Below, one piece after another: positions 1 through 7,600 of a stretch of DNA of 17,631 nucleotides (positions are counted from its first letter, which is position 1; the number at the start of each line of letters is the position of its first letter). The DNA comes from JAWWBL01 sp033720975 (GTDB lineage: Bacteria > Actinomycetota > Acidimicrobiia > Spongiisociales > ZC4RG35), in NCBI GenBank assembly GCA_033720975.1, contig JAWWBL010000033.1, positions 1-17,631 of the forward strand, given 5' to 3'. A program made the translations under genes and the position numbers. The notes under the pieces are model-generated. The model ran no database searches. It was not told the origin of the DNA and worked only from the letters and a program-made list of their open reading frames with translations.

Positions 1-375
1 CACCTGCTGTTCGGCATGACACCGCCCGGTGAGTACGGCGTTCCTGAGCGTCTCGAGCATCTCCAAGGCGGCGACATCATCGATTTCGGTCCGATCTCTC
101 TCGAGGTCATCCACACCCCTGGACACACTCCAGGTCACTGTTGTCTCTTTTACCGCGACGAAGGACTGCTCTTCTCGGGTGACCAGCTGTTTGCGGGAAG
201 CGTGGGCAGGACCGATCTTCCCGGCGGATCTTGGAAGGATCTGATGACATCGATGCGCCGATGTGTGATGACCCTCGATGACGAAGTCCGCGTTCTGCCT
301 GGTCATGGACCCGAGACCACCATTGGACGCGAGAGGAGAACGAATCCATTTCGGATGGAGTGGGCCCGGGATTGA
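1..375 (+). CDS. MBL-fold hydrolase, glyoxalase II-like (5' end missing)
   Basis: This is the C-terminal 124 residues of a metallo-beta-lactamase-fold hydrolase that begins before the window; the frame is open from base 1. Visible motifs are HTPGHTPGH near residues 38-46, which carries a metal-binding His of the fold, then SGDQLFAGSVGRTDLPGG, where the Asp is the usual bridging metal ligand, and LPGHGPETTIGRERRTNPF at the C-terminus with the last metal-binding His. The GRTDLPGG and GHGP..T...E...NPF signatures are typical of the YcbL/hydroxyacylglutathione hydrolase-like branch. The first metal-binding motif (HxHxDH) lies outside the window. A thiolester hydrolase acting on a low-molecular-weight thiol adduct is the likely class; the substrate cannot be read from sequence. 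It ends 28 bases before hisS. The family is very broad, so only the fold and branch are firm. Confidence 0.85.
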   Translation, partial: HLLFGMTPPGEYGVPERLEHLQGGDIIDFGPISLEVIHTPGHTPGHCCLFYRDEGLLFSGDQLFAGSVGRTDLPGGSWKDLMTSMRRCVMTLDDEVRVLPGHGPETTIGRERRTNPFRMEWARD

Positions 376-388
376 CGCAGTCCCCCGG

Positions 389-394
389 TAACCT
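389..394 (+). promoter_or_regulatory. Candidate -10 hexamer (TAACCT) for a leaderless hisS transcript
   Basis: TAACCT lies 9 bases before the hisS ATG, and no purine-rich Shine-Dalgarno sequence lies between them. The same hexamer at the same distance precedes alaS. A TANNNT element this close to a start codon is what leaderless actinobacterial mRNAs show. No -35 box at normal spacing is visible: TTGACG at 372-377 is only 11 bases away. Prediction only. Confidence 0.35.
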
Positions 395-403
395 GCGGCC
401 GCC

Positions 404-1615
404 ATGAGCTTCCAGCCTCCGAGAGGCACCGACGACATCCTTCCTCCCGAGTCCGAGGCGTGGCGGCGTGCCCTGGCCATATGGGACGAATGGGCCAGGC
501 TCTACGGGTTTCCGCTGGTGATGACGCCGATCTTTGAGTCGACAGACCTGTTCGAGCGGGGTGTTGGCGACACGACGGAAATGGTCACCAAGCAGATGTA
601 CACATTCGAAGATCAAGGCGGCCGCAGCCTCACGCTGCGACCCGAGGGGACTGCCGGAGTGGTGAGGGCGTACATCGGCGCGGGCAGCCCAGGGGTCTGG
701 AAGGGCGCCTATTCGGGACCGTTCTTCAGATATGAGCGCCCTCAGGGTGCAAGGCGTCGCCAGTTTTGGCAGGTAGGAGTGGAATATCTCGACGTTGAAA
801 GCCCCCGTGCCGACGCCGAGGTCATCGAGCTTGCCCACCGTTACCTGAGCGAGGTCGGCGTCCAAGGGTTGGAGCTTCTCCTCAACAGCCTCGGTGACCG
901 AAAGTGCCGTCCCGGCTACGTGGAGGTGCTCCGTGGCTACCTGCGGGATCGCTCATCCGACCTGAGTGAGCAGGGAGTGGAGCTGATCGAACAGAATCCG
1001 CTCCGAGTCCTGGACTCGAAGGCCGACGGCCCAAAGCTGACCGACGCCCCGAGATCCGCCGATCATCTCTGTGATGCCTGTGCTGAGCACTACGCCACCA
1101 CCAAGGCCCTTCTCTCCGACTTGGGCGTTCCGTACACCGAAGACCCCACGCTCGTGCGCGGGCTCGACTACTACACCCGGACGACATTCGAGTACGTCAG
1201 CAATGATCTCGACGCATCTCAGAACGCCGTCGGCGGAGGAGGGCGCTACGACGGACTGTCGGAGAGCCTGGGTGGCCCGCCCGTGCCCGGCGTGGGCTTC
1301 GCCCTTGGGCTCGACAGAATCGTTCTGTCAACGGAGGCTCCGGTCGGCTCGGGCATCGACGCCTACCTCGTGTCTGAAGCAGGACCGGATGACGCACTCC
1401 GGATCGCATCGCGGCTTCGTGATGCCGGCCTGGCGATCGACTTCGACACCGAGGGCCGGTCGGTGAAGGCCCAGTTCAGGGCGGCGCGCCGCAGCGGATC
1501 GGACATCACCTTGGTCTGGAAAGGCTCGGGGCGCGTCGACGTCCAGTCCGAGGGTGATCGGCTCGAGCTAGAGGTCGAGGATGTTCCCGGTTGGTTCAAG
1601 GAGCGGAGCGGATGA
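404..1615 (+). CDS. hisS: Histidyl-tRNA synthetase
   Basis: This class II aminoacyl-tRNA synthetase charges tRNA-His with histidine in the cytoplasm. The 403-residue product opens with FQPPRGTDDILPPE, the HisRS N-terminal signature. It has TLRPEGT at 77-83, motif 2 FFRYERPQGARRRQFWQ at 107-123, the histidine-specific loop LVRGLDYYTRTTFEY at 250-264, GGGGRYDGL at 277-285 and motif 3 GFALGLDRI at 298-306. Residues from about 318 form the anticodon-binding domain, which looks shortened: the stretch after ARRSGSDITLVWK is compact compared with the usual enzyme. The ATG at 404 is preferred because the protein then begins exactly at the family N-terminus, although no Shine-Dalgarno is visible. Its stop overlaps the aspS start (ATGA), so the two are probably co-translated. 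Confidence 0.96.
   Translation: MSFQPPRGTDDILPPESEAWRRALAIWDEWARLYGFPLVMTPIFESTDLFERGVGDTTEMVTKQMYTFEDQGGRSLTLRPEGTAGVVRAYIGAGSPGVWKGAYSGPFFRYERPQGARRRQFWQVGVEYLDVESPRADAEVIELAHRYLSEVGVQGLELLLNSLGDRKCRPGYVEVLRGYLRDRSSDLSEQGVELIEQNPLRVLDSKADGPKLTDAPRSADHLCDACAEHYATTKALLSDLGVPYTEDPTLVRGLDYYTRTTFEYVSNDLDASQNAVGGGGRYDGLSESLGGPPVPGVGFALGLDRIVLSTEAPVGSGIDAYLVSEAGPDDALRIASRLRDAGLAIDFDTEGRSVKAQFRAARRSGSDITLVWKGSGRVDVQSEGDRLELEVEDVPGWFKERSG
1598..1603 (+). promoter_or_regulatory. Ribosome binding site deciding the aspS start
   Basis: AAGGAG lies inside the end of hisS, 8 bases before the ATG at 1612. It favours that ATG over the in-frame TTG at 1591, which would add seven residues not typical of the family. 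Confidence 0.7.
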
Positions 1616-3402
1616 AGACTCACGGAGCCGGTGAGATAAGCAAGGAGGATGTCGGCGAGCTGGTGACGGTGGCCGGATGGGTGCAGAAGCGGCGTGATCA
1701 TGGCGGTATAGCGTTTATCGACCTGCGGGACGCATCGGGGCTGGTACAGGTGGTCGCGGACCCTGCGGATCACCCTCAGGTCACCGAGTTGAAGATGGAG
1801 TACTGCATCCGGGTCAGCGGTACCGTGCGCACCCGGCCGGAGGGAACCGAGAATCCCGACCTGGCCACGGGGCTGTTCGAGATTGGCGCCTCCGAGCTCG
1901 AAGTCTTGTCGCCCGCAAAGACACTCCCGTTCATGATCGACGACCGGGTCGACGTGGAGGAGACCGTCAGGCTGCGGCACCGGTACCTCGACCTGAGGAG
2001 ACCGCGCATGGCCGCGAATCTCCGGGCCCGTTCCAAAGCCACGGCCGCCATCCGGAGAACTCTCGATGACCAGGGTTTTCTCGAGGTGGAGACCCCGACA
2101 CTGATCGGGTCGACGCCTGAGGGAGCACGGGACATGCTGGTGCCGTCACGGCTGCGTCAGGGGGAGTTCTTCGCTCTTCCCCAGTCGCCACAACTGTTCA
2201 AGCAGATCCTGATGATCTCGGGTGTCGAGAGATACTTTCAGATCGCTCGCTGTTACCGGGACGAGGATTTCCGCGCCGATCGCCAGGTCGAGTTCACCCA
2301 ACTCGACCTCGAAGGCTCTTTCTGGGACGTCGATGAAGTCCTGACGACGATCGAGTCGGTCTTGACCGCTGTAGTGAGCGAGTTGAGGGGGACCGAAATT
2401 CGTCGTCCCTTCCCCAGGCTCACCTGGCGGGAGGCAATGGACCGCTACGGCTCGGACAAGCCCGACATCCGGTTTGGCATGGAGATCATCGACCTGTCAA
2501 CGGTCTTCGCGGATACCGGCTTCGGAGTGTTCCAAAGTGCTTTGGGGAGTGGTGGCACCGTGAGGGGCATCAACGCAGGAGCGATCGACTGGTCTCGGAG
2601 CCGCGCCGACGCAATGACCGAACGGGCAAAGGAGCTCGGGGCGAAGGGTCTGGTCTGGATGGTGGTGGAGGACGACGGCTCGGTCCGGTCACCGGTGGCC
2701 AAATTCCTCGGAGCCGGAGAGATCGCAGGGCTGCTGGACGCAATGGAGGCCGTTTCCGGAGATGTCCTGCTTCTTGCCGCCGATAACTGGAAGACCGCCG
2801 TAGGAGTGCTGGGTGCTATGCGACTCGATCTGGGTCGGCCGGCTCGCCACGACGAGCTCGCTTTTCTCTGGGTGGTCGATTTCCCCCTCTTCGAGGAAGA
2901 GGAGGACGGCACGATCACCTTTTCCCACCACCCGTTCACGTCGCCGGTCTCGATCGACGAGATGAGAGAGAATCCCCGGGAAGCGATCTCGAAGGCATAC
3001 GATGCCGTGCTCAACGGGGTGGAGTTGGGTAGCGGCTCGATCAGGATCCACGACCCGGAGACCCAGCGTCAGGTCTTCGAGATCCTCGGCATCGATGCTG
3101 AGACGGCTCAGAGGAGATTCGGCTGGTTTCTCGAGGCATTGCAGTTCGGCACGCCTCCCCACGGTGGCTTTGCCTTCGGGGTGGACCGTCTAGTAATGGT
3201 CATTCAGAACGAGTCCTCGATTCGCGAGGTCATTCCATTCCCCAAGACGCAGACCGGGAGCGATCCGATGACCGGCGCACCGACCTGGGTAGAAGACTCT
3301 CAATTGGACGAGTTGGGAATCGAACTGACACCTCAAGCGCGTAGCCGAAGGGAAGAGAGCTCGCCTGATAACTCATCTCTGAATCAGCCCGGCCATCGTT
3401 AA
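1612..3402 (+). CDS. aspS: Aspartyl-tRNA synthetase, predicted nondiscriminating (Asp/Asn) type
   Basis: This bacterial-type class II synthetase of 596 residues attaches aspartate to tRNA-Asp. It has an N-terminal OB-fold anticodon domain (about 1-105, GWVQKRRDHGG at 22-32), QSPQLFKQ for substrate binding, motif 2 with YRDEDFRADRQ starting near 215, an inserted GAD domain (roughly 285-410), HHPFTSP, and motif 3 GFAFGVDRL near 520-527. In the anticodon domain the residue after RRD is His30 and the RPEG motif provides Gly78. These two positions are occupied by His and Gly in enzymes that also charge tRNA-Asn, and by other residues in the discriminating E. coli enzyme. The last 20 or so residues are a polar, probably disordered tail. 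The start is set by ATGA overlap with hisS and an AAGGAG 8 bases upstream. alaS follows after 12 bases. Confidence 0.96.
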   Translation: MKTHGAGEISKEDVGELVTVAGWVQKRRDHGGIAFIDLRDASGLVQVVADPADHPQVTELKMEYCIRVSGTVRTRPEGTENPDLATGLFEIGASELEVLSPAKTLPFMIDDRVDVEETVRLRHRYLDLRRPRMAANLRARSKATAAIRRTLDDQGFLEVETPTLIGSTPEGARDMLVPSRLRQGEFFALPQSPQLFKQILMISGVERYFQIARCYRDEDFRADRQVEFTQLDLEGSFWDVDEVLTTIESVLTAVVSELRGTEIRRPFPRLTWREAMDRYGSDKPDIRFGMEIIDLSTVFADTGFGVFQSALGSGGTVRGINAGAIDWSRSRADAMTERAKELGAKGLVWMVVEDDGSVRSPVAKFLGAGEIAGLLDAMEAVSGDVLLLAADNWKTAVGVLGAMRLDLGRPARHDELAFLWVVDFPLFEEEEDGTITFSHHPFTSPVSIDEMRENPREAISKAYDAVLNGVELGSGSIRIHDPETQRQVFEILGIDAETAQRRFGWFLEALQFGTPPHGGFAFGVDRLVMVIQNESSIREVIPFPKTQTGSDPMTGAPTWVEDSQLDELGIELTPQARSRREESSPDNSSLNQPGHR

Positions 3403-3405
3403 CCT
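3400..3405 (+). promoter_or_regulatory. Candidate -10 hexamer (TAACCT) for a leaderless alaS transcript
   Basis: TAACCT overlaps the aspS stop codon and ends 9 bases before the alaS GTG, with no Shine-Dalgarno between. Hexamer and spacing are identical to those before hisS. No convincing -35 is seen. Confidence 0.35.
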
Positions 3406-3414
3406 CGCCCAACA

Positions 3415-6033
3415 GTGAACAGCAACCAGATCCGCAAGGCATTCATCGAGTTCTTCGTCGGGCTTGAGCACGAGCTTCGCCCGTCAGCGTCACTGATTCC
3501 TGTCGACCCCACATTGCTGCTCACCAACGCCGGGATGGTCCCTTTCAAACCTTATTTCCTCGGTGAGGAAGATCCCCCTTGGGATCGCGCCGTCTCGGTC
3601 CAGAAGTGCGCCCGCACGGTGGACATCGACATCATCGGCACCACCCAGCGTCACCTTTCGTTCTTCGAGATGCTCGGCAATTTCAGTTTCGGTGACTATT
3701 TCAAAGAGAAGGCGATCCCATGGGGTTACGAGTTCGTCACTGAGACTCTGGGTCTAGACGCGGACCTCCTCTGGTACACGGTGCACGATGATGACGACGA
3801 GGCGGCAGAGATCTGGGTCGACGGCGTCGGGGTTCCACCGGATCGGGTGCAAAAAGGGGGACGGGACAACTTCTGGCAGATGGGGGTGCCCGGTCCCTGT
3901 GGCCCGAGCTCGGAGATCTTCTTCGACCGGGGACCCGAGTTCGGTAAGCAGGGCGGCCCGGTCGGCGGGGACGAGGATCGCTACATGGAGATTTGGAACT
4001 TGGTGTTCATGCAGAACATCCAGAACGAGCCTTATGAGGTGGTCGGAGACCTCCCTGCCAAGAACATAGATACCGGGATGGGTCTGGACCGAGTTGCCTG
4101 CGTCATGCAACGGGTCGATTCGGTGTTCAACATCGATACGACCGGAGAAGTCTTGCGCACAGCGGAAGGTTTGACCGGCTTGAGCTACGGATCGAACGAA
4201 CGATCGGACGTATCCCTGCGAATCCTGGCCGACCACGGAAGGACCGTGACCTTCCTCATCGCTGATGGAGTCGTTCCCTCCAATGACGGGCGTGGTTACG
4301 TCTTGCGTCGTGTGTTGCGAAGAGCGGTGCGACACGCCTGGCAGCATGGCGGCTCTCGCCTCGTCGTGCCCGAGCTCGTATCCACGACCATCGACGTCAT
4401 GGGCGACGCATATCGCGACCTTGTCGAAAAGAGCGACTTCATAATCGACGTCGTCACCAGGGAAGAGGAGAAGTTCCGCCGCACTCTGGAGTCGGGTCAT
4501 CAGCTGCTCGACACCGAGCTGTCCGAAGGAGTCTCCAGGCTGACCGGGTCCACGGTATTCAAGCTGCATGACACCTACGGTTTCCCCATCGACCTCACGC
4601 GAGAGATCGCAGCCGAGCGGGGTGTCGAGGTCGACATCGAAGGTTTCGAGACGGAGATGGAGGAGCAGCGAAGTCGGGCACGTGCCGCCTGGCGAGGCGC
4701 CGATGCAGCTGAAGCTGCCGAGGTGTATCGGAAGCTCATCGATGCTCATGGCCTCACGGAGTTTGTTGGCTACGACTTCGAGGCATCGGACGGCGTGATC
4801 CTGTCGATGATCCGGGACGGGGAGACGGTTGAGAAGGCTGAGAAAGGCGCGGAGGTGGAGCTGTTTTTGGACAAGAGCCCCTTCTACGCGGAAGCCGGGG
4901 GCCAGATTGGAGACACCGGCCGAGTCGAGACCGATACCGGCGTCGGTGTGGTGGTCGACACACACCACGCCATCCAGGGCCTCCACGGACATCGGGTCAA
5001 GGTGACCGGCGGCCATATCGCAGTCGGCCAACCGGTTCGCAGCGCAATAGACAGCCCACGACGGGAGGCGATACGAAAGAGCCACACCGGCACACATGTC
5101 CTCCACTGGGCACTGCGTGACGTGCTGGGGGACCACGCGAACCAGGCCGGCTCACTGGTCGAGCCGGGCCGAATCAGGTTCGACTTCTCACACTTCTCGC
5201 AGTTGGCCGCGGACGAGCTGGCTCAAGTGGAGGAACAGGTCAACGATCGCCTGATAGCCAACCACTCGGTTCACACCACCGTGACAACAAAGGAGGAAGC
5301 CGAGAAGATGGGGGCCATCGCGTTCTTTGGTGACAAATACGGTGATGTGGTCAGGGTCGTCAAAGTCGGAGATTTCTCGACCGAGTTCTGTGGTGGGACA
5401 CACACCCGGACGGCCGGGCAGGTTGGGCCGCTCCTATTGACGTCTGAGTCCTCGATCGGGTCCAACCTCCGTCGTGTCGAGGCTCTCACCGGATCGGCTG
5501 CATATTCAGAGATCGTCGAGATGCGTTCCAGGCTCGATGATCTGTCCTCCTTGCTGCGCTCGAATCCCGCGGAGCTGGCAAAAAGGGTCGAGCAACTGGT
5601 GGAGAAGGCCGGGGTAATGGAGAAGGAACTTCAAGCGATCGCCTCCCAGCGGCGTGTCGAGATCGCACAGAACCTGGCTTCTGGAGCCAGACAAGTGGGC
5701 GAATCGAAACTCGTCGTCTCGGAGATCTCCGGCGATGGAAACGAATTGCGTCAGGTTGCACTCGCCGTCAGGGACCGTCTCGGTGCTCCCGGCGTCGTCG
5801 TTCTCGGCTCTGCCCACGAAGGCAAGGGAGCTTTGGTCGGGCTCGTCACCACGGATCTCGTTGAGAAGGGAGTATCTGCGTCGGAGCTCATTGCGGGAGC
5901 ATCCCGTGAGCTGGGAGGGGGAGGCTCACAAGACCCGGAGCTGGCGCAAGCGGGCGGTCCGGCAGGGTCCAAGCTGGCCGAAGCCCTGGAGCTTGCCACC
6001 CGGGAGGCGGAGGAGGCGCTGGCCCGTCAGTGA
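3415..6033 (+). CDS. alaS: Alanyl-tRNA synthetase
   Basis: AlaRS charges tRNA-Ala and hydrolyses mischarged Ser/Gly-tRNA-Ala. The 872-residue length is normal for a full enzyme. The aminoacylation domain begins at once (IRKAFIEFFVGLEHELRPSASLIP) and contains the class II motif 2 region with the ...RHLSFFEMLGNFSFGDYFK stretch and a tRNA-recognition domain through about 450 (LHDTYGFPIDLT). The editing domain shows the zinc/hydrolysis motif HTGTH at 557-561 and CGGTH at 659-663. A coiled-coil-like helix near 700-760 leads to the C-Ala domain, with GGGGSQDPELAQAGG near 835-849. The start is a GTG at 3415, the only start giving the conserved N-terminus without extension. The stop overlaps the ruvX GTG (GTGA). 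Confidence 0.97.
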   Translation: MNSNQIRKAFIEFFVGLEHELRPSASLIPVDPTLLLTNAGMVPFKPYFLGEEDPPWDRAVSVQKCARTVDIDIIGTTQRHLSFFEMLGNFSFGDYFKEKAIPWGYEFVTETLGLDADLLWYTVHDDDDEAAEIWVDGVGVPPDRVQKGGRDNFWQMGVPGPCGPSSEIFFDRGPEFGKQGGPVGGDEDRYMEIWNLVFMQNIQNEPYEVVGDLPAKNIDTGMGLDRVACVMQRVDSVFNIDTTGEVLRTAEGLTGLSYGSNERSDVSLRILADHGRTVTFLIADGVVPSNDGRGYVLRRVLRRAVRHAWQHGGSRLVVPELVSTTIDVMGDAYRDLVEKSDFIIDVVTREEEKFRRTLESGHQLLDTELSEGVSRLTGSTVFKLHDTYGFPIDLTREIAAERGVEVDIEGFETEMEEQRSRARAAWRGADAAEAAEVYRKLIDAHGLTEFVGYDFEASDGVILSMIRDGETVEKAEKGAEVELFLDKSPFYAEAGGQIGDTGRVETDTGVGVVVDTHHAIQGLHGHRVKVTGGHIAVGQPVRSAIDSPRREAIRKSHTGTHVLHWALRDVLGDHANQAGSLVEPGRIRFDFSHFSQLAADELAQVEEQVNDRLIANHSVHTTVTTKEEAEKMGAIAFFGDKYGDVVRVVKVGDFSTEFCGGTHTRTAGQVGPLLLTSESSIGSNLRRVEALTGSAAYSEIVEMRSRLDDLSSLLRSNPAELAKRVEQLVEKAGVMEKELQAIASQRRVEIAQNLASGARQVGESKLVVSEISGDGNELRQVALAVRDRLGAPGVVVLGSAHEGKGALVGLVTTDLVEKGVSASELIAGASRELGGGGSQDPELAQAGGPAGSKLAEALELATREAEEALARQ

Positions 6034-6446
6034 CCCGCTACCTGGGCGTCGACTACGGAACCAAGCGCGTCGGGCTCGCCATTTCCGACGGGCTGGGGAT
6101 AACTGCCAGGCCACTGGAAGTAGTCGATCCCAAGAGAGCGGTAGCCAGGATCGCAGAAATCCACTCCGAGTACGACCTCCAGGCGATCGTTGTTGGGCTC
6201 CCTACAAGCCTCGGTGGCGGGGAGGGCAAGTCGGCCGAGGCAGCAAGGAACTTCGGTGATCAACTCGCCTCCCGGCTGGCACTCGAGGTGGTTTACATAG
6301 ATGAGCGCTTCACGACCAACATCGCCGAGAGTGCCCTACTGGAATCGGGTGTGAAACGACGGAGACGGCGTGACACCGTTGACAAGGTGGCAGCTGCCAT
6401 CATCCTTCAGGGATATCTCGATACGCGGCGACGCGGCGGGAACTAG
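6030..6446 (+). CDS. ruvX: Putative pre-16S rRNA nuclease (YqgF family)
   Basis: This 138-residue RNase H-like protein belongs to the YqgF/RuvX family, essential in many bacteria and linked to maturation of the 16S rRNA 5' end; an older proposal as a Holliday junction resolvase is why it is called RuvX. The family motifs are complete: LGVDYGTKRVGLAISD at the N-terminus with catalytic Asp8, VVGLPTSLGGGEGKSAEAA in the middle, VVYIDERFTT with the acidic Asp-Glu pair, and DTVDKVAAAIILQGYLD at the end. It starts with GTG overlapping the alaS stop, so translation is probably coupled. The alaS-ruvX-mltG-aroE order is standard in Actinomycetota. Confidence 0.95.
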   Translation: MTRYLGVDYGTKRVGLAISDGLGITARPLEVVDPKRAVARIAEIHSEYDLQAIVVGLPTSLGGGEGKSAEAARNFGDQLASRLALEVVYIDERFTTNIAESALLESGVKRRRRRDTVDKVAAAIILQGYLDTRRRGGN

Positions 6447-6481
6447 TTGTCCGTCTTCAGCGTCGAACCCCCTGACCCTAT

Positions 6482-7579
6482 ATGACATTCGAACCGATAC
6501 CAGATCGTCCAGCCTGGTCCCGAGCCGCCCGCGCTCTGACTGCAATCGCCCTGGTGGTCTTGGCGGGCTTTGCCGTCGTGGGTGGTGCCTCGTATCTCGG
6601 TCGGACGGTTGGCGAGTCGATTGCCTCGGACCCCGGGGAGGTCCCGATCGTCGTCGAGCCGGATCAACCGGTGACGATCGAGATACCGATAGGGATGAGC
6701 GGCCAGGACATAGGAGCGGTTCTTGCGGCCAATGGCGTCGTCAGGAGCGCTCTCGAGTTCGAGGTGGCGGTTAGAAACGTCGACGCCGCTGAGTCCTTGC
6801 AGGCGGGAACCTATTCCATGCGTACGCTGATGGATCCCGCTGAGGTGGTGGCGATGCTCGTCGCCGGCCCGGGTCCCAATGTGTACCGGGTGACGATCAT
6901 CGAAGGGCTCCGTCTCGAGGAGATGCTCGTGTCATTGGCCGAGAAGACCCCCCACCAGTTCTCCGAGTTCGAGTCTGCCCTCCTCGGGGGCGAGGTCTCG
7001 ACCTCACTCAGGGAGATACCGGCCAACCCGACCCTGACCGACTGGGAGGGATTGCTGTTCCCCGATACCTACGAATTCTCCCACACCGCCTCGGCGGCGT
7101 CGATTCTTCAGCGACTCGCCTCAACCATGGAACAGAGGGTGGGAAGCGTCGACTGGTCGGTTTGGAAGAATCTCGGCTACACCGAGTACGAAGGGATCGT
7201 CGTCGCTTCGCTCATCGAGGCAGAGGCGCTTTGGGACGAGGAGCGGCCGCTGGTGTCGAGTGTGATCCACAACCGTCTCGAGCTGGGCATGAAGTTGGAC
7301 ATCGACGCCACGGTCCTGTATGGGATGGGAACTCGGGACTACGACCTGTTCAACAACGAGTTCGACAGCCCGTACAACACCTACCTCTACGCGGGTCTGC
7401 CGCCTACACCTATTGCCGCCCCCGGCCGGGCCTCCCTCGAGGCGGCGGCCGCTCCCGCCGACACCTCGTTCTTCTACTACGTTCTGTCCACCGAGGACGG
7501 GCACCACGCCTTCGCCGAGACTCTGGAGGAGCATCTCGAGAACGTCGCCAAAGCGAGGGAAGACGGCCTCCTCGACTGA
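6482..7579 (+). CDS. mltG: Endolytic murein transglycosylase
   Basis: MltG cleaves nascent peptidoglycan strands at the outer face of the cytoplasmic membrane and sets glycan chain length. The 365-residue product has a short cytoplasmic N-terminus, one membrane segment at about 18-38 (rich in A, V, G and L), a LysM-like subdomain (about 60-130, IPIGMSGQDIGAVLAANGVV), and the YceG catalytic domain. The active-site region is VVASLIEAEALWDEER at 240-255; Glu246 is the likely equivalent of the catalytic Glu of E. coli MltG. It is followed by HNRLELGMKLDIDATVLYGMG (263-283) and NTYLYAGLPPTPIAAPG (299-315). The ATG at 6482 lies 35 bases after ruvX. I see neither a good Shine-Dalgarno nor a -10 element before it. 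aroE follows after 21 bases. Confidence 0.94.
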   Translation: MTFEPIPDRPAWSRAARALTAIALVVLAGFAVVGGASYLGRTVGESIASDPGEVPIVVEPDQPVTIEIPIGMSGQDIGAVLAANGVVRSALEFEVAVRNVDAAESLQAGTYSMRTLMDPAEVVAMLVAGPGPNVYRVTIIEGLRLEEMLVSLAEKTPHQFSEFESALLGGEVSTSLREIPANPTLTDWEGLLFPDTYEFSHTASAASILQRLASTMEQRVGSVDWSVWKNLGYTEYEGIVVASLIEAEALWDEERPLVSSVIHNRLELGMKLDIDATVLYGMGTRDYDLFNNEFDSPYNTYLYAGLPPTPIAAPGRASLEAAAAPADTSFFYYVLSTEDGHHAFAETLEEHLENVAKAREDGLLD

Positions 7580-7600
7580 TCCTGTGGGGAAGGTGGCCGT

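Noticed and set aside
372..377. TTGACG as a -35 box for hisS
   Set aside because: A 5-of-6 match, but only 11 bases from the TAACCT hexamer, and there is no -10 at 16-18 bases.
107..865. 252-codon open frame on the - strand across the MBL gene and hisS
   Set aside because: It covers two real + strand genes and their junction, with no recognisable domain; a composition artefact.
1591..1611. TTG start for aspS seven codons upstream
   Set aside because: The ATG at 1612 has AAGGAG at good spacing and the ATGA overlap; the extension is hisS read in another frame.
3754..5136. 460-codon open frame on the - strand, antisense to alaS
   Set aside because: It lies wholly inside a confirmed alaS, resembles no family I recognise, and long antisense frames are common in G+C-rich codon-biased DNA.
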